Shown here one piece after another: positions 24,303 through 32,016 of a stretch of 37,182 nt of DNA (within the stretch, counting starts at the first letter, position 1; each line of letters starts with the position of its first letter). Below the pieces are notes generated by a model. It did no database searches. It saw only the letters and a program-made list of their open reading frames with translations, and was not told the origin of the DNA. The stretch covers positions 1 through 37,182 of the forward strand of contig VBLC01000079.1 in the NCBI GenBank assembly GCA_005879315.1, given 5' to 3'. The translations under genes were made by a program, and so were the position numbers. This DNA is from Deltaproteobacteria bacterium. Its GTDB lineage: Bacteria; Myxococcota; Myxococcia; Myxococcales; 40CM-4-68-19.

Positions 24303-24386
24303 GGCGGACTACCTCTCCGCCCACCAACCAAAGCCGGATCCTCTGCGGATCGTCCGCCGCATCTTCGCGGCAGGCCCATCGGCTTA

Positions 24387-24413
24387 GGGTGATATTTGTA
24401 ACGCGCGTCACCC
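24387..24413 (-). promoter_or_regulatory. Candidate operator upstream of metB-hom
   Basis: GTAACGCGCGTCAC at 24398-24411 is palindromic at 12 of 14 positions, and it overlaps a second inverted repeat, GGGTGA (24387-24392) with TCACCC (24408-24413). The intervening TATTTGTA is the only AT-rich patch in this upstream region and could hold a -10 on the minus strand. No known methionine riboswitch pattern fits. Confidence 0.35.
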
Positions 24414-24491
24414 AAGGTGGGCGAAAGTCCGCGCGGTCCCCCGGTGGGACGCCCCCGTTGCTAGCAGCCGTGGGTCACGCCGTCAAGAGCG

Positions 24492-25400
24492 CTACTTGGG
24501 GGGAACGGCCGTGGCCGCAGCCACGCCCGGCGGATTCTGCTGCGGAGCCTCGCGCACCAGCGGACAGGTCGGTCCCTGCTTGGCGATCTTCAATCGTAGA
24601 TTTTGCTCGCGGCAGACGTAGCGGCAGTTGCCGTCCTCGCCGCGGCCTTCGTCCTCGACGACGCAGCGGCCGGCATTGTCGATCTCGAGCAGCGCTGCCT
24701 TGATCTTGCCGCGCTCCTGCTCGTCGGTCTCGGTGCCGTAGGCCTTCTGCAGATCGCCGCGCGCTGCCGGATCCTTCTTCGCGCGGATCTGCTCGATCAA
24801 GAGCTCCTTCGCCTCCCAGTCGGTCTCGCCCGGGAGCATGGCGGCGAGCTGCGGAGTGGTGTGCCATCCCGGCGACGCCATCAGCCGGAAGAGCGCGCCC
24901 AGGTAGACGTTCTTCCGCGCTTTGTCCTTGTTGGTCAGCGCCTTCTCCATCGCGGCGACGGCTTCCTTGCTGCCGTCGAAGCCGAGCGCGTCGAGGGCGA
25001 AGCAGGGATAGACCGGGTACTGGTCCTTGACCACCGGGCACTTCTCCATCACCTCGGTGTAGAGGGGCAGCGCCTGCGGGCCGAGCGCTTTCACCAGCCG
25101 CTGCACGGTGGCGTTGTTGTTGCCGCGGATGCAGTCGTGCTTGATGGCGGTGCGTCGGACGACGTCGTCATTCAGGCTCTCCGGCGCGCGCTGATCGTTC
25201 TTGATCGCCGCGGCGAGGAGCTTGGCGTGCGGATTCGCCGGGAAGCACGCCGGCGGCTGCACGTCGGGCTGGAGCTTCTGGATCTCGCTCAGCTCGCGCG
25301 CCTTCTTCGAATCCGCGCTGTAGTAGTCCATGAGGGCGAGCCCGCCGAGGGCCGCCGCCGCCAAAACGATGATGATTGTCCGGAGGTTCATGGCGCGCAT
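24492..25400 (-). CDS. Exported protein with HEAT-like helical repeats, function unknown
   Basis: A 302-residue product that begins MRAMNLRTIIIVLAAAALGG, an uncleaved anchor or signal peptide placing the rest in the periplasm. The body is alpha-helical with repeat-like segments (VVRRTAIKHDCIRGNN, ALDALGFDGSKEAVAAMEKA, AAMLPGETDWEAKELLIEQI) resembling weak HEAT repeats. About eight cysteines are scattered, including a C-terminal cluster around GNCRYVCREQNLRL. ATG 25400 is chosen because GGAGG lies six bases upstream. It stands alone, divergent from the Kdo hydroxylase operon. The helical-repeat reading is inference; no enzymatic motif is visible. Confidence 0.7.
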   Translation of the reverse strand: MRAMNLRTIIIVLAAAALGGLALMDYYSADSKKARELSEIQKLQPDVQPPACFPANPHAKLLAAAIKNDQRAPESLNDDVVRRTAIKHDCIRGNNNATVQRLVKALGPQALPLYTEVMEKCPVVKDQYPVYPCFALDALGFDGSKEAVAAMEKALTNKDKARKNVYLGALFRLMASPGWHTTPQLAAMLPGETDWEAKELLIEQIRAKKDPAARGDLQKAYGTETDEQERGKIKAALLEIDNAGRCVVEDEGRGEDGNCRYVCREQNLRLKIAKQGPTCPLVREAPQQNPPGVAAATAVPPK

Positions 25401-25452
25401 GCTACGCCTCCGATAGGGCATTGACCAAAAGCAAAAAGGCGTCGCGCCGCCA

Positions 25453-25480
25453 CTGAACTGTGGTTCAGCCAACGGAACCA
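25453..25480. promoter_or_regulatory. Overlapping inverted repeats in a divergent promoter region
   Basis: CTGAAC TGTG GTTCAG (25453-25468) is a perfect palindrome with a four-base centre. Its right arm also forms a second perfect inverted repeat, TGGTTC (25461-25466) with GAACCA (25475-25480). The two pairings share bases and exclude each other as hairpins; as DNA they could be three half-sites (GAAC, GTTC, GAAC) for a dimeric regulator of the flanking divergent genes. Confidence 0.35.
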
Positions 25481-25503
25481 ATTCTGCTCGCGGGCAGGCA
25501 TGC

Positions 25504-25509
25504 TAAGGT
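25504..25509 (+). promoter_or_regulatory. Candidate -10 box (TAAGGT) for the Kdo hydroxylase operon
   Basis: TAAGGT ends ten bases before ATG 25520 and no Shine-Dalgarno sequence intervenes, suggesting a leaderless or near-leaderless transcript, as for aguB and truB in this window. Confidence 0.35.
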
Positions 25510-25519
25510 CCGCCACCCG

Positions 25520-26383
25520 ATGCTTTACCAGGCAGCACCCGGCGAGGATTGCTCGGAACAGCTCGAGCGTGGACGGATCGTGCAGTTTGCCCGCTGCCCC
25601 ATCGACCTGCCGACCGCCGCCGAGCAGGAATTCCTCCGCAACGGGCTGGCCGCGCATTTGAAGCGAAAGAACGTCAGCTACTATCCCGATGCCGATCGCG
25701 TCACGGGCTTGCAGGCGTCCGAGGGAGCGGCCGCGCGCGTGCGGCAGATCCTCCGCGCCCACTCGGCGCGGGTGCGCGAGTTTCTCCAGGGAGCGATGCC
25801 GGAATTCACCGCCGGCTGGCGGATCGGCACCTCCAGCTATCGCCCGCTCGAGGAGAAAGGCCGCGATCTTTCCGCTCATGCGAGCAACGAGCTGGTCCAC
25901 GTCGACGCCGGCGCCTACGGCGCGACGCACGGCGACCGCATCCTTCGCTTCTTCGTCAATCTCAATCCCAGCTCCGATCGCATCTGGATCAGCAAGGGGA
26001 CGTTCGCCGACCTGCTCGGCCGCCATGGCGCCGAGGCGGGGATCGCTTCCGGCGATCTGCAGGCGTCACTTCCCGAGCGCGCCTATCGCGGGCTGCTTCG
26101 CGCCGCCGGGCGCGCCTTTCCCATGCTGCGCGTGATCGAATCTTCTCCTTACGATCGTCGCATGCGCCGCTTCCACAACTGGATGAAGGACACGCCCGCC
26201 TTCCAGGAAGGGCCGAGCGAGCGATTGTCCTTTCCGCCGTTCTCCGCCTGGATGGTGTTGACCGATGGCGTGAGCCACGCCTGTATCGCCGGGCAGCATG
26301 CGCTCGTCGATACCTTCCTGGTGCCGCTGCGGAACTGCAAGCTGCCGGCGCCCTTTCATCTGCTCTCGGGCGCGCGGGCGTGA
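25520..26383 (+). CDS. kdoO: Kdo hydroxylase family Fe(II)/2-oxoglutarate dioxygenase (KdoO type)
   Basis: A 287-residue protein resembling KdoO, the dioxygenase that hydroxylates carbon 3 of 3-deoxy-D-manno-octulosonic acid (Kdo) in the LPS inner core. Family landmarks are KRKNVSYYPDADRVTG at 48-63, TSSYRPLEEKGRDLS at 104-118, the iron-binding HVD at 127-129 in LVHVDAGAYG, RILRFFVNLNP at 140-150, and a late SHACIAGQHALVDTF that supplies a distal histidine. The stop overlaps the heptosyltransferase start in GTGA, which ties it to LPS-core assembly. In this protein the segment around HVD differs from the usual LHVDAFPS. Identification is by motif memory and context. Confidence 0.78.
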   Translation: MLYQAAPGEDCSEQLERGRIVQFARCPIDLPTAAEQEFLRNGLAAHLKRKNVSYYPDADRVTGLQASEGAAARVRQILRAHSARVREFLQGAMPEFTAGWRIGTSSYRPLEEKGRDLSAHASNELVHVDAGAYGATHGDRILRFFVNLNPSSDRIWISKGTFADLLGRHGAEAGIASGDLQASLPERAYRGLLRAAGRAFPMLRVIESSPYDRRMRRFHNWMKDTPAFQEGPSERLSFPPFSAWMVLTDGVSHACIAGQHALVDTFLVPLRNCKLPAPFHLLSGARA

Positions 26384-27408
26384 GAGGAACGATCGTCGTC
26401 TTGCGCTTCAGCGCGGTGGGCGACGTGATCCTCGCTGCGCCGGCGCTCGCGGCCTTGCGCGCGGCCTGGCCGCAGGCGCGCATCGTCTACGGCATCAAGG
26501 AACGGCTCGTGCATCTGGTGAAGCACAACCCCAACGTCGACGAGGTGCTCGAGCTGCGGCAGGGGGAGGGCCCCTGCAGCTTCGCTCGGCGCATCCGCGC
26601 TCTCGCCCCGACCGCGGTGCTCGATCTGCACAACAAGATCCGCAGCAAGCTCTTGCGCCTGCTCTTGCCCGGCGTGCCTTCCGTCATCTGGCACAAGCGC
26701 GACTTCCGCGACACGCTGCCCGTCAAGCTGGCGCTGCGGCCCTATCGCGCCTCGATGCTCTTCGCCGACCGCTATCACGCCGCGGTCGAGGAGCTGGTGG
26801 GCCGGCCGCTGCCGCACGGCAAGCTGGAATACTTTCTCGGCCCGGGAGATCGCGCCGCCGCCGATGCCGCCCTGCGCGCCAACGGGCTCGATCCCGATCG
26901 ACCGCTGCTCGGCCTTTCGCCTGGCGCGAACTGGGAGACCAAGCGCTGGCCGGTGGAGCGCTTCGCCGGCATCGCCCGCCGCGCGCTCGCGCAAGGCCTG
27001 CAGGTCGCGGTGCAGGGCAACGAAGAAGAAGCCGATCTCGGCCGCCGCATCGCAGAGCAGGCGAGGGGCGCGGTCGATCTCTCCGGCAAGCTCGATCTGC
27101 GCGCGCTGGGCGGATTCATCTCCCGCTGCGTCGCTTTCGTCGCCAACGACAGCGGGCCGATGCACATGGCCCGCGCCTTGGGCGTGCCCACGCTCGCTCT
27201 CTTCGGCTCGACCGATCCGGCCATGTTCGACTTCCGCGGACACTCGGCGCTCTTCGCCGGCGTTCCCTGCGCGCCCTGCTCGTTCTTCGGCCGGTCGCGC
27301 TGTCCGCGCGGTCACTTCCGCTGCATGCTCGATCTCGACGAGGACCGCGCCTGGAGCGCGCTCACGCCGCTGCTCGGGTCCGGACGGTTGCCGCTGCTCT
27401 CCGCGTGA
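26380..27408 (+). CDS. LPS heptosyltransferase family glycosyltransferase (GT9)
   Basis: A 342-residue cytoplasmic-face enzyme of the WaaC/WaaF family, adding ADP-heptose to the growing LPS core. The N-terminal fold starts IVVLRFSAVGDVILAAPALA (acceptor side; R, D conserved). LSPGANWETKRWPVERFA and VANDSGPMHMARALGVPTLA with LFGSTDP form the donor-binding site, and this last region is the GT9 signature. The C-terminus has four cysteines in CAPCSFFGRSRCPRGHFRC, a pattern seen in WaaF-like proteins (CxPC and C-x-x-H-x-C-M). GTG 26380 overlaps the upstream stop, and its end overlaps the next glycosyltransferase, so translation is coupled along the operon. Confidence 0.9.
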   Translation: MRGTIVVLRFSAVGDVILAAPALAALRAAWPQARIVYGIKERLVHLVKHNPNVDEVLELRQGEGPCSFARRIRALAPTAVLDLHNKIRSKLLRLLLPGVPSVIWHKRDFRDTLPVKLALRPYRASMLFADRYHAAVEELVGRPLPHGKLEYFLGPGDRAAADAALRANGLDPDRPLLGLSPGANWETKRWPVERFAGIARRALAQGLQVAVQGNEEEADLGRRIAEQARGAVDLSGKLDLRALGGFISRCVAFVANDSGPMHMARALGVPTLALFGSTDPAMFDFRGHSALFAGVPCAPCSFFGRSRCPRGHFRCMLDLDEDRAWSALTPLLGSGRLPLLSA

Positions 27409-28550
27409 GCTGGCCGCGCGCCCCGCTCTTGCTCGTCTCCAGCTCGTCGCGGACCGGGCCGGCCGAGGGACTCATCTCGCTGGCCCGGCAGCTGCGCGCG
27501 CTGGGGATGGACGCGCGCTTCGCAGGCGACACCGTACGTCCGGGAGAGAACCTGGGCGAGCACCTCGCGCAGGCGGGCGTGCCGTGGGCGGAGGAGCTGC
27601 GGCTCTCCCGCAAGGTCCGCCTTCTCGACCTGCTCCACGACGCGCAGATGCTGACCCGCTGGGCGCGCGAGGGGCGCCACGATCTCTTTCACGCAGCCTT
27701 CGCGCACGATCATTCGCTCTGCCTCTGGGCCAAGCGTCGCGCGCGCAACCCCGACCTGCGCGTCGTGCGCGCGGCGCAGCGAAGGGTGGACGTCGAGCCG
27801 GGCGCGCTGGGCTTGCGCCGGCGAGCGTTGCGCCGGAGCGACGGGATCCTGGTTCACTGTGAGTCTTATCGATCGTTGCTGCTCCAACAATCTCTCGATC
27901 CGTCGCGCGTGGCCTCCGTCTATGGCAGCGTCGATGGCGCGTGGTTCACGCCGGGGCGCGCGCCCGATCTGCGCTCGGCCTGGGGCATCCCCGAATTCGC
28001 GCCGCTCGCCGGGATCGTGGCCCGGATGAAACCGGAGCGCGGCCATCGGGCGCTCTTGCAGGGCTTCGCCCGCGCCCTCGAGCACGTCCCCGAGGCCTGG
28101 CTGGTGCTGGTGGGCCGCGGCGAGGAGGAGGAGCCGCTCCGCCAGCTCGCCAGCGAGGTGGCACCCGGACGCATCGTCTTCGGCGGATATCTGCGCGGTC
28201 CGGGTCTCGTCGAGGCCTATCGCGCGCTCGACGTGGCGGTCTGGCTGCGCGAAGGCAACGACGGTGCTTGCCGCGGCGTGCTCGAGGCGATGGCCTGCGG
28301 TCTGCCCCTGGTGGTGGGCAGCGAGGGCGCACCGGCCGAGCTCGTCCGGGACGGGATCGACGGCCGTACCGTCGGTGCGGACAACGTGCCGGCCATCGGC
28401 AATGCGCTGGCCGAGCTGCTCGGCGACCTGCGCCGCGCGCAGCAGATGGGCCGCGTGGGGCGAGAGCGCGCGCTCGAGTTCACCCCTCGACGCGCCGCCG
28501 AAGAGACGTTGGCCTTCTGGCGGCGCGTTCGCGAGTTGCCTCCTGCGTAG
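27405..28550 (+). CDS. GT4-family glycosyltransferase
   Basis: A 381-residue GT-B enzyme that probably adds a sugar to the LPS core. The acceptor-binding half contains SSSSRTGPAEGLISLARQLR. The donor-binding half is clear: GIVARMKPERGHRALLQGFA, WLVLVGRGEEEEPLR, IVFGGYLRGPGLVEAYRALD and EGNDGACRGVLEAMACGLP, where the E-x7-E pair typical of GT4 is present (E258-x7-E in the predicted chain, by eye). GTG 27405 overlaps the stop of the heptosyltransferase in GTGA. Substrate and linkage cannot be deduced; the operon position after Kdo hydroxylase and heptosyltransferase argues for core oligosaccharide synthesis. Confidence 0.87.
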   Translation: MSWPRAPLLLVSSSSRTGPAEGLISLARQLRALGMDARFAGDTVRPGENLGEHLAQAGVPWAEELRLSRKVRLLDLLHDAQMLTRWAREGRHDLFHAAFAHDHSLCLWAKRRARNPDLRVVRAAQRRVDVEPGALGLRRRALRRSDGILVHCESYRSLLLQQSLDPSRVASVYGSVDGAWFTPGRAPDLRSAWGIPEFAPLAGIVARMKPERGHRALLQGFARALEHVPEAWLVLVGRGEEEEPLRQLASEVAPGRIVFGGYLRGPGLVEAYRALDVAVWLREGNDGACRGVLEAMACGLPLVVGSEGAPAELVRDGIDGRTVGADNVPAIGNALAELLGDLRRAQQMGRVGRERALEFTPRRAAEETLAFWRRVRELPPA

Positions 28551-28566
28551 CCGCTCCGCTCGCACG

Positions 28567-28572
28567 TAGAAT
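28567..28572 (+). promoter_or_regulatory. Candidate -10 box (TAGAAT) for truB
   Basis: TAGAAT ends six bases before the GTG start at 28579 and no ribosome-binding site lies between. The distance places the transcription start at or next to the start codon, as in leaderless genes. No good -35 is seen at 16-18 bases. Confidence 0.45.
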
Positions 28573-28578
28573 GTCCGG

Positions 28579-29472
28579 GTGAAGCCGGGCATCTATCTCG
28601 TCCACAAGGAGCCGGGCGCCACCAGCTTCGCGAAAGTCCGCTCCTTCATGGAGGAGGTTCGCGCTGCGGGCATCCGGCGCGACAAGCTGCCCGCCTGCCA
28701 CGGCGGTGCGCTGGATCCTTTCGCGGAAGGGCTCCTGCTCATCCTCGCCGGCGAAGCGGCGCGGTTGATGGAGCTGCTCCATCCCGTGCCCAAGACGTAT
28801 CAGGCGGAGATCGCCTGGGGTGCGGAGACGGACAACGGCGACCTGCACGGGCGCGTCGTCGCGCGCGGCGACCCTGCGGTGCTCGCGCCGGCGCTGCTCG
28901 AAGAGGTGCTGCGAGGATTCGTCGGCTGGCGCGATCAGGTGCCGCCCGCGACCAGCAACAAGCGCGTCGGCGGCGAGCGTGCCTACCAGTTGGCCCACCG
29001 CGGCGAGCAGGTGATGCTGTCTCCCTCCCGCGTCTATCTTCACCAAGCGAGCTGGCTCGAGCATGATCTGCCGCGCTCCTCCAGGCTCCATCTTCTCTGC
29101 GGTGGCGGATATTACCTGCGCGCGCTCGCGCGGGATCTCGGCCGCGCGACGGGCGCCCTCGGTCATCTGACCGGATTGCGGCGGACAGCGATCGGGCCGT
29201 GGAAGGATCCGACCGGTCGGGTGCATCTGCAGGGCGCGCAGCTTTATCCCTGGTGCGCTTCGCGCGAGGTCAGCGAGAAAGAGCTGGCGCGCCTGCGAGC
29301 GAGAGAGCCGATCCCACGCGGCGCGATCGAGCCGCCGGCCTGGGCGCCACCGATGGGCTGGCCCGATTTCGAGAGACCGATCCGCGGACTCGCCGGCGGA
29401 TTCATCGTCGCCATGCTCGCGGAGCGCGAGGGCCAGCTCGTCGGCTCTCCCGTCCTGCGCGGCCCGCTCTAG
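28579..29472 (+). CDS. truB: TruB-family tRNA pseudouridine synthase, divergent
   Basis: A 297-residue protein of the family that isomerises uridine 55 in tRNA T-loops. It begins IYLVHKEPGATSFAKVR (family K-P-x-G-x-T-S) and has the catalytic aspartate D46 in HGGALDPFAEGLLLI, where most TruB have GTLDPLATGVL. Other landmarks are TYQAEIAWGAETDNGDLHG, PPATSNKRVGGERAYQLAH and GGGYYLRALARDLG followed by GALGHLTGLRRTAIGPW. The usual PUA domain is replaced by a short distinctive C-terminus. Divergence at the catalytic loop suggests it may be a second TruB-like paralogue with another target. A -10-like TAGAAT lies six bases before the GTG start. Confidence 0.85.
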   Translation: MKPGIYLVHKEPGATSFAKVRSFMEEVRAAGIRRDKLPACHGGALDPFAEGLLLILAGEAARLMELLHPVPKTYQAEIAWGAETDNGDLHGRVVARGDPAVLAPALLEEVLRGFVGWRDQVPPATSNKRVGGERAYQLAHRGEQVMLSPSRVYLHQASWLEHDLPRSSRLHLLCGGGYYLRALARDLGRATGALGHLTGLRRTAIGPWKDPTGRVHLQGAQLYPWCASREVSEKELARLRAREPIPRGAIEPPAWAPPMGWPDFERPIRGLAGGFIVAMLAEREGQLVGSPVLRGPL

Positions 29473-29523
29473 CCCCGGCCGCCGCACTTTGTGGTGTTGG
29501 GCGGATCGGCGCATGCTGCCCGC

Positions 29524-29985
29524 ATGGCGGTCATCGCTGGACGTTGTCACTGCGGCAATGTCGAGATCTCGCTCGAGACGCGCATCGACCCTCGCCAGCT
29601 GCCTCTGCGCGCCTGTCAATGCAGCTTCTGCAGACGGCACGGCGCGCGGACCACGGCCGATCCTGCCGGGCGAGCGGCCATCAAGGTGCGCGACGTCGAG
29701 GAGCTGTCGCGCTATCGCTGGGGACTCGCCACCGCAGACTTCCTCGTCTGCCGCCGCTGCGGCGTCTATCTCGGCGCGCTCTTGAGCGAAGGCGGCCGCG
29801 GCTGGGCCACGCTCAACGCCAACGCCTTCGATGACCAGGAGCCGTTCCGCCGCGAGGCCGAGCCGGTCTCGTACGAAGGCGAGACTGCGGAGCAGCGCAT
29901 CGCCCGCCGCAAGTCGGGCTGGACGCCGTCAGCCGAAGTGCAGGCAGCTATGCCTTGCGGCGCCAGGCACCGAGGATGGCGGTGA
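29524..29985 (+). CDS. GFA/CENP-V family zinc-binding protein
   Basis: A 153-residue protein of the glutathione-dependent formaldehyde-activating (GFA) fold. Zinc ligands are in the family order: C8 and C10 in GRCHCGNVEI, C31, C33 and C36 in CQCSFCRRHG, and C76 with C79 in VCRRCGVYLG. Many members of this family have no proven activity on formaldehyde, so only the fold is assigned. ATG 29524 is preferred to the upstream GTG 29491 because homology begins there and a -10-like CATGCT lies six bases upstream. The C-terminus runs 38 bases into the convergent DUF1761-type gene. The neighbours give no functional hint. Confidence 0.82.
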   Translation: MAVIAGRCHCGNVEISLETRIDPRQLPLRACQCSFCRRHGARTTADPAGRAAIKVRDVEELSRYRWGLATADFLVCRRCGVYLGALLSEGGRGWATLNANAFDDQEPFRREAEPVSYEGETAEQRIARRKSGWTPSAEVQAAMPCGARHRGWR

Positions 29986-30793
29986 TGACGAGCTCGTTCG
30001 CGAGTCCGTGACCGGCATGGATGGCGTAGAGCTTCAGCGGCATGTCCTGGTGGATGACGGAGAAGAGGATGAGGGTGGCGTGAAACCCCAACCACACCCA
30101 GCCGCCGAGAAGCACGGTTCCCTTCCAATCGCTGATCCTGAATCGCGCGGCGAAGCGCGCGAGCGCATACGCGACGATACCGGAGCGAACGAGCTCGCCT
30201 AGAACCGCCGCGGGGGGAACCTTCGCGCCTCCCGCTCCGGCGCTGGGATTCAGCTCTGCCCACGCCGCGCCGAAGAGGAGCGGGCTGTACCACAGGGCGC
30301 CGACCACGATGGCCGCGACCGCCGCCAGCGCCACCGCCTTGATGTTGATGCCAGGCTCAGCCCTCGCCAAAGCGCCGGTCTCGCGAGTCGGCCCCGAGGC
30401 CCTGGACGCGACGGACTCGTCAGGCCTCTGCCTGAACTGCCACGCGCCCAGGACGGCGACGATGACGAGCGCGCTCACGAGCGCGTAGCCGGCGCGGAGG
30501 GCGTAGGCTGCAAAGGGCATCTGCTCGTGGAGAAGGGAGCCGAGCAGAATCGTGGCCTGAAACGCGAACCACACGGTCCCGGCGAGGACGAAGGCACCCT
30601 TCCAGTCGGCAATCCGGGAGCGCACGAAGAAGCGCGCGAACACGTAGGCGATGAGGAGAGAGCGGGCAAGCTCGCCCAGCACCTCCCACGGGTTCACGGA
30701 CTGCGGCTTCATCCACTCCGGCGCGCCCACCACCAGCGCTGCCCCGGCCGCCAGGAGAACCGCTTTGTAGTTCACGTGGAGCGCCGGCATCAT
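29948..30793 (-). CDS. Duplicated DUF1761-type integral membrane protein
   Basis: A 281-residue membrane protein made of two similar halves of about 130 residues joined by a charged linker (around residues 125-150). The second half carries GALWYSPLLFGAAWAEL, a hallmark of DUF1761; the first half has VVGAPEWM at that place. Both halves then share an A-x-L-G-E-L-x-R-S segment, A-R-F-x-R-x-I-D-W-K-G (RIADWKGAFVLAG and RISDWKGTVLLGG), and an H-x-Q-M-P or H-Q-D-M-P turn. About eight hydrophobic helices are expected. Function is unknown. The gene starts four bases after the kbl stop on the same strand, so it may belong to the threonine operon. Confidence 0.8.
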   Translation of the reverse strand: MMPALHVNYKAVLLAAGAALVVGAPEWMKPQSVNPWEVLGELARSLLIAYVFARFFVRSRIADWKGAFVLAGTVWFAFQATILLGSLLHEQMPFAAYALRAGYALVSALVIVAVLGAWQFRQRPDESVASRASGPTRETGALARAEPGINIKAVALAAVAAIVVGALWYSPLLFGAAWAELNPSAGAGGAKVPPAAVLGELVRSGIVAYALARFAARFRISDWKGTVLLGGWVWLGFHATLILFSVIHQDMPLKLYAIHAGHGLANELVITAILGAWRRKA

Positions 30794-30797
30794 CGAT

Positions 30798-32015
30798 CTA
30801 GCGGAATCGTGAGAGCACGCCGAGCACCTCGTCGATGTCGGCGGCGGTGTGGTCGGCGTTGACCTGGAAGCGGATGAGCTGTTCCCCCTTCGGCACGACC
30901 GGGTGGTTGAGCCCCGTCGCGAGCACGCCGTTCTTGCGGAGGAAGGCGACCAGCGATCGCGTCTTGTCGGTGTCGCGCACGAGCAGCGGCACCACCGGAT
31001 GCTGCCCGGCGATGGTCTCGAACCCGAGCTCGAGCAGGCCGTCGCGGAACCGCTGCGTCATCTCGCGCAGGTGCGCGAGCAGCTGTGCCCCCGCATCGCC
31101 GCGGAGGACCTGCAGCGACTGCAGCGCCGCCGCCGCCTCGCCGGCCGCGATCGGGTTGCTGTAGATGTAGAGCGGGTTCTTCTCCCGCAAGAAGCTCACC
31201 ACCGGCGCGCTGCAGACGATGTACCCGCCGTTGACGCCGAAGGCCTTGCCGAGGGTCCCGATGAGGATGTCGGCGCGGCCGCCGGTGACTTCCTCGGTGC
31301 CGCGGCCGGTCGGGCCGAAGCCGCCGACGCCGTGCGAGTCGTCGACGAGAAAGACCACGCCGCGAGGGAAGCGCGCGTCGAACTTCTCGCAGATGCGCGC
31401 GATGCGATCGAGCGGCGCGTGGTCGCCGCGCATGCTGAAAACTCCATCGGTGATGACGATGGCGCCCTGCGCGCCGGCAGACTCGGCGAGGGCCGCTTCC
31501 AGCTTGAGCACGTCGAGATGCGGATAGACCTTGCGCGCCTTCGAGGGCGCGAGCTTCATCCCGTTGACGATGCAGTTGTGGTTCAGCTCGTCGCTGATCA
31601 GCACCGTCTCCGGCGTCGAGAGCGAGACCAGCGCGCCCATCACCGCCGTGTACGCCGCGCCCATCAGCTGCGCCGCTTCGCGGCCGTGGAATTCGGCGAG
31701 CGCGCGCTCGAGGCGGACGTGCGGGTCGGTCGTGCCGCTGATGAAGCGGACCGCGCCGGGGCCGACGCCGAAGGCGTGCGCCGTGCGCTCCTCGGCCTGC
31801 AGCAGCTCGGGACGCAGCGAGAGGCCGAGATAGGAATTCGAGTTCATGCGGATGAACTCGCGCTCGCCTTCTCCTTCGAGGAGGAAGCGCGGCCCGTGCC
31901 CCTCGCGCGCCGGTTTCACCGCAGTGAAGATCGACTCGCGCCCCTTGGCGGTCCCGGTTTTCTCCAGCTCGGCGAGCTGCGCCGCGATTTGCTGTTCGAG
32001 TCTGGCGAGCGGCAT
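30798..32015 (-). CDS. kbl: Glycine C-acetyltransferase / 2-amino-3-ketobutyrate CoA ligase
   Basis: PLP enzyme of the alpha-oxoamine synthase family, 405 residues, that splits 2-amino-3-oxobutyrate with CoA into glycine and acetyl-CoA. It has MNSNSYLGLSLRPELL at 57-72, RFISGTTDPHVRLERALAEF near 90-109, the aspartate of FLVDDSHGVGGFGPTGRG at 222-239, and PLP lysine K257 in GTLGKAFG. The start is ATG 32015, one base after the tdh stop. Family members also include KAPA and aminolevulinate synthases; the adjacent threonine dehydrogenase remnant favours Kbl. With tdh broken, the enzyme may use another source of aminoketobutyrate or run in reverse, which is inference. Confidence 0.88.
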   Translation of the reverse strand: MPLARLEQQIAAQLAELEKTGTAKGRESIFTAVKPAREGHGPRFLLEGEGEREFIRMNSNSYLGLSLRPELLQAEERTAHAFGVGPGAVRFISGTTDPHVRLERALAEFHGREAAQLMGAAYTAVMGALVSLSTPETVLISDELNHNCIVNGMKLAPSKARKVYPHLDVLKLEAALAESAGAQGAIVITDGVFSMRGDHAPLDRIARICEKFDARFPRGVVFLVDDSHGVGGFGPTGRGTEEVTGGRADILIGTLGKAFGVNGGYIVCSAPVVSFLREKNPLYIYSNPIAAGEAAAALQSLQVLRGDAGAQLLAHLREMTQRFRDGLLELGFETIAGQHPVVPLLVRDTDKTRSLVAFLRKNGVLATGLNHPVVPKGEQLIRFQVNADHTAADIDEVLGVLSRFR

Positions 32016-32016
32016 G

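Noticed and set aside
24303-24491. SAM or SAH riboswitch upstream of metB; c-di-GMP riboswitch on the plus strand
   Set aside because: The conserved cores of S-box, SAM-II, SAH and GEMM are not found. There is a GAAA tetraloop-like turn, but the remaining elements are absent and no plus-strand gene follows.
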